The position numbers and the translations under genes were made by a program. From Filimonas effusa (GTDB lineage: Bacteria; Bacteroidota; Bacteroidia; Chitinophagales; Chitinophagaceae), in the NCBI RefSeq assembly GCF_004118675.1, contig NZ_SDHZ01000001.1, positions 1 through 64,000 of the forward strand: DNA of 64,000 nt, given 5' to 3'. Below are positions 17,818 to 30,500 of this stretch, in pieces. The notes beneath the pieces are model-generated. The model was not told where the DNA came from and made no database searches. It saw only the letters and a list, made by a program, of their open reading frames with translations. Position 1 is the first letter of the stretch; the number at the start of each line of letters is the position of its first letter.

Positions 17818-20800
17818 ATGTATAGTACTAACAAGAGATTTATTGCAGGTGCTTTTCTGTTGATATTAAGTTTACAGACATTCTGCCCCGGAGTGGCTTA
17901 TGCATTAACATCAGGTCCCACCCAGCCCGAGATGGCCAAATTTCAGCCGGCAGGCGCCAGTGATATGGTGGACCTTTTTACAGGCGATTTTAAATATAAT
18001 ATTCCATTGATGGACGTTGGCGGATATCCGCTGAACCTGAGCTATCAGTCGGGTGCAGGCATTGAGGATGAAGCCAGTTGGGTGGGTGCCGGCTGGGTAA
18101 TGAACCCTGGTTCTATCAGCAGATCGGTGCGAGGGTTGCCTGATGATTTTAGCGGTGATAAAGTTGAGAAGTATTATACGCGGAAAGCGTTTAAAAAGGT
18201 GAGCGCGGAGTTGGTTGTAAAGCCATCTGTATTGGCATGGGAATATGGTAAGATTGGCTTTAAAAGCAGTGTGTATAAAGATAACTATGATGGTATTGGG
18301 GCTTCTGTGGGGATTTCTATCGATGGTAAATCTTCCAGGGATGGCTCAACTGCTCTAACAGCAGGGCTTGAGCTTGATATCAATTCCGATGTTAGGGATG
18401 GATTGGATATTGCTCCTACATTTTCTCTGAGCCGTGCCAAGGACGATTTGGAGGGGCATCATTCGAGGGGTTTATCAGGAGGCTTTAAATATAATAACAG
18501 AGATGGATTAAAATATACAACGCTTGGGACAACCTATTCCGATGTTGCATATGGTACATCTAAACCCGACAACAAAGAATTGTCTTTTGTAAACTATTTT
18601 GGACAAACTTATACCCCTATCATCCCGGTTAACACTATTTCTTATTTGGTGAAACGTAGTGTAGATCTCGGGCCGTCTTTTTTTGGGGGCTACGTGGGTA
18701 TAGGAGGAACAGGATATTATTATACGGAAAAAGTGGAAAATCCTTTAACAGCGTCTTCGGCTTATGGTTATATGTATCATCTTAGTGGAAGAAAGAAGCT
18801 GGATGCTTTAATTGATTTCAACAGAGAGAACGAAGCTACTTTTATTCAAAGTGCGCCGGCTATTCCCATTCCTGTTTCAACACATGATTTCTTTATGGCA
18901 ACAGGGCAGGCGGGTTCACGCCAGTTTAGAGCACATTTTGCCGGAAACTACGTCACGTTCGATAAATTAAGCAAAACCACCTCTGCCGAAATAAGCGATG
19001 GTATGACTGCAGGATGGGGTAACTTGTTTAAAGTAGGGGGCAGGATCTCGCTTCAGGGCGCAAGGGCGGCTACCCAAAAATGGACCACAGATAACTACTT
19101 TCTGGAAAATGCTGAAAAGAATTTGACCTTACCTCATGATGAGCCGGTGTACTTCAAACAGGTGGGAGAATGTACTAAAATGGAAGAGTCGCTTTATGAT
19201 AGCTTAGGCCGTGATAATACCTACAGGATATTAGGTTCAGATAAAGCATTGTCTAAAATATTCGTAGGGAAGAATCGCGAATATGTACCAACCAGGTTTA
19301 TGAAAAGAACCACAGGGGTAAGAGATCTTCGTACAGATGTTGTAAGTTATCTTACAGCAGAACAGGCTGCGCTAAATGGATTTGATAAGAAAATAAGCTT
19401 TTACAATAAGGCGGGCGAAAAATATGATTCAAGCAGGGTGAGTGATTATAGGAAGCCTCACCACATCTCTGAAATTAGTGTTACCGATAAAGATGGTAAA
19501 CGCATTATCTATGGTATACCTGTATATAATACGCAGCAAAGGGAATGTACTTTTTCAGTGCCCCCACCGGCAGATATGGATCAGGCCAGGCGTACCGGGC
19601 TTATTACGTATAATACAGATGGAACAGCGGCTGACAATCCAGTGCATAAATATGGGCGGGATGAAATGTCTTCTCGTGAAATAACACCTGCCTATACTAC
19701 AGGCTTTCTTCTTACCGAAATCTTATCTCCGGATTATGTTGATAAAAAGGAAGACGGCATAACCGATGATGATGCAGGTAATGCCTATAAATTTAGCTAT
19801 ACCAAACTTGATAACAAATACTACTGGCGAACTCCAACCGGAACACCGGCTGCTGGCGCTAAATATGCAAACTATAATGAAGGTTTTATAAGTGACGCGT
19901 CCGACGATAAGGCCAGCTTTGTATATGGTGAAAGAGAAGTTTGGTACAATAAGTCTATTGAGAGTAAGAATATGATCGCCATTTTCGCAACTAGTGATCG
20001 CGAAGACGCCCTCGGTGTTGGAGGTGTGCATATGAATGCCTCCTCCAGAATGAAATTACAGAAGCTGGATAGTATTAAGCTTTACTTTAAATCAGAATAT
20101 CTTAAAGATCCGGTTAATGCCAAACCTATTAAAACGGTCCATTTTGAATATGATTATTCAATCTGCCCCAACATGCCTAATAATTCCGGTATTGATCTCA
20201 CTAATGGCAGCGGCGTTAATGCCAACCTGCTAAAGGGGAAGCTTACTTTAAAAAGGGTCTACTTTACGTTTGGAAACAATAAAAGAGGCCAGACTAATCC
20301 CTATGAGTTTGAATACGACATGCGATCGCTACATGACGGTTCCATACCGGGCGTAACACTTCTGGTAGAGGGCAATGATTATCGCTATGAAGGGGGCTAT
20401 GCCAATAGGAGTACAGACCGCTGGGGTACTTATAAAAGAGATTACTACAATCCACAGGCAAATACAAACAGACTCTCCACGCTATATAATGCCGAGTATC
20501 CCTATACGCCGCAGGAAAACGATAACACGGATTTAGACGAAGTGACTGTTGCGAACAGGCTGGCCTCCAAATGGCAACTGAATAAAATAGTAACACCTCC
20601 GGGCACTGTTATCAATATTACCTATGAAGCCGATGATTATGCCTATGTTCAGAACCGTAGGGCAATGCAGATGTGTAGAATCAAAGAACTCCAGAAAGAT
20701 GGAGCTCCAAGTGGATTGATAGGTGCTAATCAGATTGTTGTGGAACTCCCGAAAGCCCTGCCTGATGTAACACCAGAGGCATTTTTGAAAACATATCTCC

Positions 20801-23775
20801 AGGGGCAGTCTAATATTTTCTTTAAAGCCTTTGTAGATCTCGATAATCGTGGACACGCTGAATATGTTCATGGTTATGCGGAACTGGATCTTACTAAGTG
20901 CAGTGTTATCAATAGCACTTCTGCCAGAATTGGTTTGAAAATGATTGATGGCGTTAGTCCCCTCACCAACGCTGCATGGCAAATGTTAAGAACTGACCTG
21001 AAAAAATATGCATACGATAATTACAGTAACACGGATATTGGCGATATCGAGGCAGCTATACGGGCGATGATCCAGGCCCAGATTAACTTTATCAAAGCTT
21101 TTCAGTCTTTTAATGGATTGGCAAAGAATAGAAAATTTGGTGACAAGATTAATTTCTTTAAAAGTTTTGTACGCCTGCAAAATCCAGATGGCAAAAAGAA
21201 AGGTGGAGGAGCCAGGGTAAAACAGATCATGATTTCTGATGAATGGAATGCCATGTCTCTGAACCAGAAAAAAGCTACTTATGGACAGGAATATGTGTAT
21301 ACTACGCTTAATAAAGATGGAGCGACAATATCCAGTGGTGTAGCTTCTTACGAACCTGCTATAGGAAACGAAGAAAACCCTTTCCATGAGCCTTTGAATT
21401 ATGCCGAAAAGGTGTATTGGACAAACGATAGATACCATTATATCGAAAAGCCTTTCTGTGAAAGCTTCTTTCCCGCACCACAGGTAGGATATAGTAAAGT
21501 AAAAGTTATTGACTTTGGTGTTGATAATGAGCAGAGTTCAGGTTATGCGGTACATGAGTTTTATACAGCAAAAGACTTCCCAACGCTGGTAGACTATACA
21601 TCATTGGCGCAGAGGGCTTATGAAAACAGTATGATTATTCAATTGTTTACCTCCATATCTGTAAAAAGAGTACAAACCTCGCAAGGGTTTAAAGTGGATT
21701 TGAACGATATGCATGGCAAACCCAGATCTGCCACCATTTATAATAAGAATGGCGAAAAAATAGCTTCTACCGAGTATTTCTATAATGTAAAGGATGAAAA
21801 TGCAGAGTTGAAGGAGTTGGATAACACGGTGAGCGTGTTAAATGAAAATGGGGGTATAGAAGAGAAGATTCTCGCTACAGATATGGATATCGCTACTGAT
21901 CTCAGGGATAGTGATTCCGAAAAAATAGGTTTTGGAATCGCTCCATATGCGGGGGCGCTGTCGGCAGCTTTCTTCCCCTTGCCTTATGGCTCCTATCGTA
22001 TGACGCCGAGCAGATCTGCAAATACTTATCGCTCAGCTAGTATGGTAAAAGTGATTCATCGATATGGGCTCGTAAAACGTGTTCGCACTATGCAGCATGG
22101 CTCCTATACCGAAGCAGAAAACATGCTTTGGGATGGACAGACGGGGCAGGTTGTACTAACAAAGAACCAGAATGAGTTTAATTACAATACTTATGCATTT
22201 ACCTATCCTGCATGGATGATTAAAGATTATGAAACGATGGGAGGTGCCTATAAAAACCTGGGTATTGTTCTTCGGGATTTGTCTTCCGATCCATCTGGAA
22301 TAATTCAAAACTATCTCTCCTTCCTGAACCCAGGAGATGAATTAGGAGATATGTCCGGATCTGCTACCAGCCAGAGGGCATGGGTGATTAAGGATGATGA
22401 GGGTAAATATAGACTGATAGATAAAAATGGGGAATGGATTCGGGCTAATAATGTGACATATATAATATTACGCTCAGGCAAGAGAAATATGTTGAATGCG
22501 TCTGCGGGGACAGTCGTTTGTATGAACAACCCCATCTTTAATGGTACACTCAACCTGGGCGTCGACCGCAGGATACTGGAAGCCAAAATGCTCGAATACG
22601 GTCAGGTATGGGGCGCTCCCATCAAAAATAAATACGAGCCTTATAACGGTACGGCCAGAAGTTCGTGGGGAGGATGTGTTGACCCCGTAAATAGGGTCAT
22701 AAACCCATATTATGAAGGCATACTGGGCAATTGGAGGCCTAAGGCAGATTATGTTTATGTCACTAATCGCGTTCATCGACAAAGCCAGTCTACACTTGCA
22801 GGGAGTACCGATATCCGTAACTCAGGATTTTATCAGGATTACTCATTGTTCTGGCTTCGTGAAACTACCGGAGCTTTAAATAAGTTTATTAAAAATCCGG
22901 ATCTGGCAGCATCCAAATGGGTTGCTAATAATACGTCTATTTATTACGATCAGAAAGGTAATGAAATAGAAAGTAAAGATCCTTTGAATCGTTATGGTGC
23001 CGTTTTGTATGGATACCAGCAATCGGCAGCTATTGCAATAGCTGCAAATGCGCGCCATAACGAAATAGCCTTTGACGGTTTTGAAGATTACAATTACAGC
23101 TCAGGCGTCATTGATACTTGCCCAATGCAAAAGCATTTTGATTGGGAGTTGAGTAATGTAAACGGTAACTGTAGCTCTTCAGTCTGTCTAAGTGGCTTGC
23201 GGGCACATACAGGTAAATACAGTCTTCAGTTAAATGGAGGCTTCGGTATTACAAAAGCACAAGGATCGGGTGTAGAGCCTAATGCTATCTTCTCTCTCTT
23301 AGGAGGAAAGTACACACTTACCAATAATGAACTGGCTAAAGGATTTGGAACAGTTCCACAGAAGGAATACCTCCTTAGTATGTGGGTGTACGATGGACAG
23401 CCTGCTTCTGGGTTGCTGACGAAGCTTTCAATCTCCGTAAACGGCGAGCCTTACGCAAATCAAAGTCTGCTTCCTGTAGTAGAAGGATGGAAAAAGGTAG
23501 ATATCAGGTTTACGGCCGAAAACCAGTTTTCGCTCGCACTTAACTCTAGTGGTACTGTTTATATCGATGACTTCAGGATCCAACCTGTCGATGGACAGAT
23601 AAGTACATATGCCTACGATGCCAGGAATATGAGACTGATGGCGCAACTGGACGAAAACAACTATGCTACCTTCTATGAATACGACGACGAGGGTACTCCC
23701 ATAAGAGTAAAAAAGGAGACAGAGCGCGGTATAGTAACATTAAAGGAAACAAGACAGTTTTTGAAAACCAGATAA
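17818..23775 (+). CDS. Large RHS/YD-repeat surface protein without toxin tip
   Basis: A 1985-aa exported protein. After a signal peptide, the conserved N-terminal block of Bacteroidota RHS proteins appears (AGASDMVDLFTGDFKYNIPL, WVGAGWVMNPG, RGLPDDF; residues ~35-120). A long region with YD-type strand repeats follows, then a carbohydrate-binding-like beta-sandwich at about residues 1755-1920. The protein stops after YEYDDEGTPIRVKKETERG. It lacks the DPxxGRFxxxDP self-cleavage/core motif and any toxin domain. The second RHS protein of the operon has both, so the two may form one assembly, or this one may be a shell, carrier or adhesin (inference). Confidence 0.82.
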   Translation: MYSTNKRFIAGAFLLILSLQTFCPGVAYALTSGPTQPEMAKFQPAGASDMVDLFTGDFKYNIPLMDVGGYPLNLSYQSGAGIEDEASWVGAGWVMNPGSISRSVRGLPDDFSGDKVEKYYTRKAFKKVSAELVVKPSVLAWEYGKIGFKSSVYKDNYDGIGASVGISIDGKSSRDGSTALTAGLELDINSDVRDGLDIAPTFSLSRAKDDLEGHHSRGLSGGFKYNNRDGLKYTTLGTTYSDVAYGTSKPDNKELSFVNYFGQTYTPIIPVNTISYLVKRSVDLGPSFFGGYVGIGGTGYYYTEKVENPLTASSAYGYMYHLSGRKKLDALIDFNRENEATFIQSAPAIPIPVSTHDFFMATGQAGSRQFRAHFAGNYVTFDKLSKTTSAEISDGMTAGWGNLFKVGGRISLQGARAATQKWTTDNYFLENAEKNLTLPHDEPVYFKQVGECTKMEESLYDSLGRDNTYRILGSDKALSKIFVGKNREYVPTRFMKRTTGVRDLRTDVVSYLTAEQAALNGFDKKISFYNKAGEKYDSSRVSDYRKPHHISEISVTDKDGKRIIYGIPVYNTQQRECTFSVPPPADMDQARRTGLITYNTDGTAADNPVHKYGRDEMSSREITPAYTTGFLLTEILSPDYVDKKEDGITDDDAGNAYKFSYTKLDNKYYWRTPTGTPAAGAKYANYNEGFISDASDDKASFVYGEREVWYNKSIESKNMIAIFATSDREDALGVGGVHMNASSRMKLQKLDSIKLYFKSEYLKDPVNAKPIKTVHFEYDYSICPNMPNNSGIDLTNGSGVNANLLKGKLTLKRVYFTFGNNKRGQTNPYEFEYDMRSLHDGSIPGVTLLVEGNDYRYEGGYANRSTDRWGTYKRDYYNPQANTNRLSTLYNAEYPYTPQENDNTDLDEVTVANRLASKWQLNKIVTPPGTVINITYEADDYAYVQNRRAMQMCRIKELQKDGAPSGLIGANQIVVELPKALPDVTPEAFLKTYLQGQSNIFFKAFVDLDNRGHAEYVHGYAELDLTKCSVINSTSARIGLKMIDGVSPLTNAAWQMLRTDLKKYAYDNYSNTDIGDIEAAIRAMIQAQINFIKAFQSFNGLAKNRKFGDKINFFKSFVRLQNPDGKKKGGGARVKQIMISDEWNAMSLNQKKATYGQEYVYTTLNKDGATISSGVASYEPAIGNEENPFHEPLNYAEKVYWTNDRYHYIEKPFCESFFPAPQVGYSKVKVIDFGVDNEQSSGYAVHEFYTAKDFPTLVDYTSLAQRAYENSMIIQLFTSISVKRVQTSQGFKVDLNDMHGKPRSATIYNKNGEKIASTEYFYNVKDENAELKELDNTVSVLNENGGIEEKILATDMDIATDLRDSDSEKIGFGIAPYAGALSAAFFPLPYGSYRMTPSRSANTYRSASMVKVIHRYGLVKRVRTMQHGSYTEAENMLWDGQTGQVVLTKNQNEFNYNTYAFTYPAWMIKDYETMGGAYKNLGIVLRDLSSDPSGIIQNYLSFLNPGDELGDMSGSATSQRAWVIKDDEGKYRLIDKNGEWIRANNVTYIILRSGKRNMLNASAGTVVCMNNPIFNGTLNLGVDRRILEAKMLEYGQVWGAPIKNKYEPYNGTARSSWGGCVDPVNRVINPYYEGILGNWRPKADYVYVTNRVHRQSQSTLAGSTDIRNSGFYQDYSLFWLRETTGALNKFIKNPDLAASKWVANNTSIYYDQKGNEIESKDPLNRYGAVLYGYQQSAAIAIAANARHNEIAFDGFEDYNYSSGVIDTCPMQKHFDWELSNVNGNCSSSVCLSGLRAHTGKYSLQLNGGFGITKAQGSGVEPNAIFSLLGGKYTLTNNELAKGFGTVPQKEYLLSMWVYDGQPASGLLTKLSISVNGEPYANQSLLPVVEGWKKVDIRFTAENQFSLALNSSGTVYIDDFRIQPVDGQISTYAYDARNMRLMAQLDENNYATFYEYDDEGTPIRVKKETERGIVTLKETRQFLKTR

Positions 23776-23784
23776 AATAGATCT

Positions 23785-24564
23785 ATGCGTGATCGTAAAA
23801 ATATAATGATGATCTGCTGTGCCTTAATTACAGCCATAGCGCTGTCGGCATTGGCAGCAAAAAAACAATGGATCAGCTTTGGTGCCGCCGGTCAGCAAAG
23901 TCTTCCGGCTGCTGCTGAAGAGTATAAAAAACTTTTCTCTACCTTTTTATTGGAAGATTCATTGATGCACGTCGAGGGACAGATAGAGCTATTCGATGCG
24001 CAAAAGCCGGAAGTAATTAAAGAAACACTGCCATTCTCCTACGCTAAAAATGGGAATGGATTGATTGAAACGCTTGGCGGCATGCAAACTATCTCAAATG
24101 GCCATCTCGTTCTGCAGCTCGATACTGTCAATCATTACATTATGCTCGGCCTGCAGAGCGATACAACGCTCGCTGCACTAAAAGCTAATTGTTTCCCCTT
24201 GAAACAGTTGGTTAATGATGATTCCGCTAATTATAAAATATGGGTAACTACAGCTGCAGAGCCTGCGCAACGGCGCCTTATATTGATGAATGCGTTAACC
24301 CCTGAAATAAAAGAATATCGTATTAATTACGATACGGCTTCTTACCACATTCAGTACTGCGAAATTGAATGGTGGAAGAATCCAGCGGCAAGCGCTAATG
24401 GTTCAGGAACGGAGCAAACCTTGATCACTAAAACCTATTACAGGTATTTACCCGCTCTGAGGTTTAACCCTGAAGAGGAAATGAAGAAGATCATAACGCT
24501 GAAAGATAACACCCTGCAACCGGCAAAAGCCTATCAATCCTATAAGCTGTACGCCGATAATTAA
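23785..24564 (+). CDS. Membrane-anchored protein between the two RHS genes
   Basis: A 259-aa protein with an N-terminal hydrophobic segment (MMICCALITAIALSALAA) that may be a signal anchor or an uncleaved signal. The rest is mixed alpha/beta with no recognised family. It lies 9 bp after the large RHS gene and 18 bp before the toxin RHS gene, so it is very probably coexpressed with both. A chaperone or adaptor role for the toxin protein fits its position but is a guess. Confidence 0.62.
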   Translation: MRDRKNIMMICCALITAIALSALAAKKQWISFGAAGQQSLPAAAEEYKKLFSTFLLEDSLMHVEGQIELFDAQKPEVIKETLPFSYAKNGNGLIETLGGMQTISNGHLVLQLDTVNHYIMLGLQSDTTLAALKANCFPLKQLVNDDSANYKIWVTTAAEPAQRRLILMNALTPEIKEYRINYDTASYHIQYCEIEWWKNPAASANGSGTEQTLITKTYYRYLPALRFNPEEEMKKIITLKDNTLQPAKAYQSYKLYADN

Positions 24565-24582
24565 TCTTAAGAAAGCCCTTTT

Positions 24583-27500
24583 ATGACACCAAGGTATAGT
24601 ATAAAACATTCAGTCCTGCTGTTGCTCTTTATGATCTTGCCTGCGGCCATGTTGTTCGCCGCAAGTGAATCATATATTCAAACCTTAAGCGGTAAAATAA
24701 AGCAAGGTGACTCTTGTGTCGTTGTCGACGATAAGTTCCTCCATATGCCACTCGATCAGTGGAACCAGGTTAGGAATTTGTCTGTGCGTAATATCATTTC
24801 TTTTGAACTGCGTCAGGATACGAATTTTTATTACCAGGTGAAGCCTTTTACCTGTAACCTTTCCCTTTCTATAAGGTATTACACTTCCAGAGACCAGGTG
24901 CAACCTACCGTGATTGATGATGTAAACCTGGCTGTCAGGTACGATACTGCAACAGGTTCGTTTTATCCTTTAACAGATTACTACAAGTTTAACAATGCAT
25001 TCAAAGTTGTAGTAATTGTAAAGTCTATCTCTTCTCCTGAATGGGGCAGCCAGCTCCCATCCATCTTCAGGATCAATAGCCAGATTATTGTTGATAGAAA
25101 CTATCCTTTTAATCCTGTTTGGGATGGTCTTATAAGCATAGGTAAAACTGCTTCAAAAATAACTGTCAGCTGGCCGCTTTGGACTTCCGGAGAGCCGGGG
25201 ACAGGCCAGCAAAATACCATATATGATGAATATGACCTGGAATGGGCATTTATAGACGAGAAAAGCGAAGAAGGGATGATGTTGCTGAATTCATTCGGCG
25301 ACAATGAACAACCGTTTCATATCCTGTCGTCATTGCCGGAAGAATGGATGCGCAATAATGCAACACGGGTAACAATACCAACTACCCATTACACTATAAA
25401 TATACCTTATCCCCGTGGTTATGTATTCTTTAGGATAAGAGGCGTATCGCACAGCGATCCTACAAATCCGATACTTAGGTTCGAAAGCAACTGGGTTTAT
25501 GAAAGTCGCAACGAATCCAATGTAGTAAAAACACTGGCAGTTCGTATTAAAGATGAGGCACAGCGCCAGGTAATGAACTGGTCGTACACAGGTTCCTTTG
25601 CCGAAGAGGGCAAACGCAAAGAAGTAATAGCTTATCACGATGCTTCTCTCCGGAATCGCCAGACTGTAACCATCAATAATAGCGATGATATTGCTGTTGC
25701 TGCTGAAACAATCTATGATAAAATGGGGAGGGCTGCCTTGCAGATTCTGCCGGCGCCTCTGAAAAGCAACAGGTTCGACTATTACGATAATATAAACATG
25801 AATGAGGCTAATGAGCCTTACAACTATACTAATATTAAGCCCATCTCTACCGATATCGTTGCTTGCGGTATCGATGCAGATCCTTTGCGGAATAGTATAG
25901 GCGGGCAGAACGATCCTGGAGGAGCTTCTGTATATTATTCGCCTAATAACTTGTTTTTACCTAACTCCGAAACAACAGACCATTTCTTTACAAAGTACAT
26001 TCCTGACGCAGACAAGAAACCTTTTGCCCTTACTGAATATACTCCCGATAATACAGGCCGCATCCGTCGGCAGGGTGGTGTAGGTTCCGAATTCCAGATT
26101 GGGAAAGGACACGCAACTTCTTATTACTATGGTAAGCCGCTCCAGGAAGATCTAGACAGGCTTTTCGGTACGGAAGCAGGCATCGCTTCCCATTATCTTA
26201 AAACCATGGTTGTGGATGCTAATGGTCAGGCTTCTGTTAGTTATACCGATGCATCAGGAAAAACAATAGCTACTGCTTTGGCAGGGGAGGCGCCTCAGAC
26301 GCTCGATGCATTGCCGTCTGCTCAGTCACAAAACATACAAAGCCGCATTTTAATCAGACCTGCCGATTTTCAAAAAGATGCTGCAGCTTTGCAAACAATA
26401 GCTACTGCTACATTCCTTGCTCAGAAAATCAGCGGCACCAGTTCAGGTTATAAACTGCACTACAGTGTAAGTCCGGCGTTTATTAAAACTGCGCCAGCGA
26501 ATGCCCCGGCTTTTTGTAGTAATTGTTTTTATGAATTGTTGATAGAGGTGAAAGATGCTTGTGGTATTCCAGTCGGCAGCGCTACGAGCCAGCCTTTCAG
26601 CGGAAACGATATTGTTTGTGGAACTGCTACTCAGGATATTACTGACTCCTTTTCAGTAGATGTGCATGAAACAGGAGAGTATTATGTGACTTATAAACTG
26701 AAATTAAGCGACGCACAGATCCAATTCCACGAAGACTATTACATTCAGAATAATAAAGACCTTAAAACCCAATATACTTTTCTCATCGATGAGTTGAATC
26801 ATTCCGATATCGCATCTTGCTATTCCGAGTGTTCCACCTGTATAGAAAAGCTTGGTACCAAAGAACAGTTTACTGCTAAAATGAAAGCCCTGCTTACACA
26901 GCAGAAAGAGCAGAAATTTCCTGGCGAGAACTTTAGCTTCGACGCTCCCGAAATAACAAGCTGGATAAGCAATACATACGATCAGCTGAATAGTGCATGC
27001 CAGAATATGCAGGCTTCCTGTCGAGCCACATTCCCTTGCGCAGATAGACTTGCATTGATGAAAATTGATGTGTCGCCTGGTGGGCAATATGCACTGTACG
27101 ATAGCGCCACTCTTGTACCCACTGATCGCGATGTCAATGTAATGTTACATTACAAAGACTCGGATTTTCCCGACTTGGCCTTCGAAAATGAAGATGGCGT
27201 ACAAGTGTCTATAAAAACGCTTTCCGAAAGCGAATTTGTTGCTGCTTATATTGTACATCCCGAATGGGCTGATGAATTTGCAAAGTATCACATAGAGTAT
27301 TGCGGCTATCTCTGGTGTATGAGTAATTCCTATGTCTATGACTTTGAAGATCTCATTAGTAACGTAGTGTCCACAGGTACACAGGCCGTACAGAAAGGGC
27401 TTTATAACAGAAATGATATCTATACCCTCCTGAATAAAGATCCCTTATTTAGTGCAGGTAATATTGGCTTTACCTATAAGACACCAATGCAGAATGATTT

Positions 27501-30500
27501 GGCAGCGTTTTCAAATGCATTGAATTTTTATGTAAAAAATGCCTCAGGTACAACACTCCCTGGAAAAAATATCCTGCAGCTTGTCGATTGGGCTTTGTAT
27601 TGCAAACCTGCTACTGCTTCCGAAGATGCTGCTGCAGGGTGGCAGAACTGCGCACCTGCCGACGAATGTCGTTCTGTAACCCGCGAATGGGAAATGTATC
27701 GCAACTTCTACCTCCAGGTGCGAGGCAAATACGTCAATCGCCTGAAAAAGGATGCCGGATGTGAAAACTGCTTTATAGGCACGGATGGTACATCTCAGCT
27801 TTCCGGGAATTGTAGCGATGCACCGGGACAGGGACCAGCTACACCGGTTCCCTGCCCTTCTGTGGCTGAATTCGCACGCCGGGGAGCTAATTATGTTTAT
27901 TTACAATTGGGGAATACGTCCAGGGAAAGTGAGGATGTTTATTTTGGATATACAGGTGGAGCATTGGGGCGCGATGTAGTACTCCTTGTCGATGAATACT
28001 ATGCTAACGAGGGGTGGACCGCCGTTCCCACCCGTCATGAAATACCAATACCGGCTGGTCAGCAGGAAGCTTACGTAGGAACGGATATGTTATACATAAA
28101 TCTGGGCTCACCTGAGGGCGATCCGGAATCTTTCGAAGAAAGAAAGTTTCTGTTGGCTGGTATCTATTGCGGCGAAACTGTTGTAAGCGGCTCTTCAACG
28201 CTTTGTAAGGATAATCCCAATTATCCCCGTTATAAGAATAAACGGCGCGTCTTCTTCGATTATGTAGACCTTTCTCCGTTGTTGAATTGCGCTGCAAGTC
28301 AGAGTAGTAACGCTGATCAGGTAGCAAGAACAGAAACTTTAAAGAACCTGCAGGCAGACACAGTTAACTGGCGTGTTACGCTCGACGCAGCCATTGCAGA
28401 TGAATTTGCTGGTAATGCGCAGGCCATGGCAGTTTTAACCAAAGAAAAGCTGAATGAGCTTATCACAAAATTATATGCGGTATCGGCAAGATATATTACA
28501 GCATCGCCTGTGAGCGAAATAAAACTCGTAAGTACACTGCCGGCTGGTATGGCCGCTTCTGAATATAATCATCGCTCATTCAGGGAGGTGTTTGTAGCAA
28601 CTGTTGGACAGTCGCTGGTGAACATCGGCTTTAACGAAAGCCTGCTTGCTTCTCCATACCCTTATGACAAACAACCGGTGGTCGCCAATCCCAATATCGG
28701 TGAAGTGACAGCGGATATATGTGCTAACATAGCAGCCTTCAGAGTTAAATGGGTGAACGCTGGTTCGCCGGGTACGTTCCATAAATATCTTAAGGAGCTG
28801 CTTACATACGATTATGTGCTTACAGAGGCAGAATTGCAGGACCTGGAAAGTAAGTGTGCCGCTTCTTGCCGCGTTCGCATGTTGAATAATCCCGTTCTCT
28901 TGCCGGTAGCTTTCCTGAAGGCGCCGTCTGCAACCATCAATTGCGATGAAGTGACGGCAGGGGTGAATGCGTTTACCCAGGATAACCCGGGCGTAGCCGT
29001 TGATACAAGGCTGTATAGGGTACTGCTTACAAATTATCTGAACCACCGTTGGGGGTATACGTTGTCTTTTGATGAATACCTGGCATTTAGAGAACGGGAC
29101 TGTCTCACTGCGGGTGCAGAACTTTATAACAAACCGGCTAGTGCTTCACCCGAAGTTGATGATTGGGCTTGTACAAATGGCATAATAAAAGAGGCTTGCA
29201 CAACAGCAGGTTTGGAGTATGAGAAATATATCATTGCAGAAAGAATAAAATTCAGGAATAATTACATCTCTGTTTGTTTAGCCAATAAAGCCGGCGCAAA
29301 ACTGAAGTTTACTCCAAAAGAATATCATTATACCCTTTATTACTACGACCAGGCAGGTAACCTTGTCAAAACAATTCCTCCCGAAGGCGTAAGTTTCCTT
29401 GAAGGTGAAGATTTGGCCCAGGTAGAGACCTTCCGCGGCGATAATCCTGAAGTTTGCCTGGAGTACAATGGCCCTACTGTTGAAGATAAAAATGCGACGT
29501 TGAACAACGTTAGCGCGCAACTCTTAGCAGGAGCGGGCAAAGGCATTGAATTTTGGCTGTACCATCAGAATAACGAAAACTTTACCCGTCACGTACGCTT
29601 CATCACTCCGGACAAGAAGTTCTTTTATCAGTTGGCGATTCGCGATAACAAGATCTGGGCCGAGTTGTATTCGATGCAACCCGATGGTGCTGGCGATATT
29701 ATTGTTACTGAGAGTAACCATGCTTACGCTGATTTAAGTGGACTGCCGCGTCCTTTGCAAAGCTGGACACATGTAGTGTTACAATCTGTCAGCAATACAT
29801 TATCTACCGGCGATGACCTTCAGTTATATGTTGATGGAGAAAAGCTTAATACGATAAGTACTTCTCCATCCGTGCCCGGTTATCCTTTCGATTGGGGTAT
29901 AGAAGCGGCATTGTCGGATGCGGCAATGGTCTTGCCTGCCCAGGAGCTGGTATCTCTAAAACAGTTACGTTTGTACAGAAGGCCTGCTACGGATGCCGAG
30001 GTCTGGGCGAACTACAAAAATCCTTGCCTCACGCCGCGTGATCTTTTGGCTCAATGGGCATCTGCCAACCCAACTAATGTTCAAACGAATCCATTAACAG
30101 TTTGGGGGCGTTTCAATATCCCTGCGGTGGAAAGCGAAACTACCGTAGGTGGTACGATAGAATGGGCCGGCCGGACAATTCTTCCGAAACATGGGCTGCC
30201 TACAGTTTATCAATACAACAGCCTGAATCAGGTTGTAAAACAAACCACTCCGGATGCCGGCATCTCTGAATTCTATTACGATAGAGTAGCCCGTTTGGTT
30301 GCCTCTCAGAATGCCGAACAAAAAAATCCTGTTGGGGGCGGTACAGCTGATAATCCTGCCAATAGGTTTAGCTATACTGTATACGATAAGCTGGGCAGAA
30401 TTACCGAGGTAGGTGAAAGAAGTGGTACCTCTATAGCTATGTCTACCGATGTAGCGCGGGATTCAACAAGTCTTTATAATTGGCTGAATCAAGGCGTCTG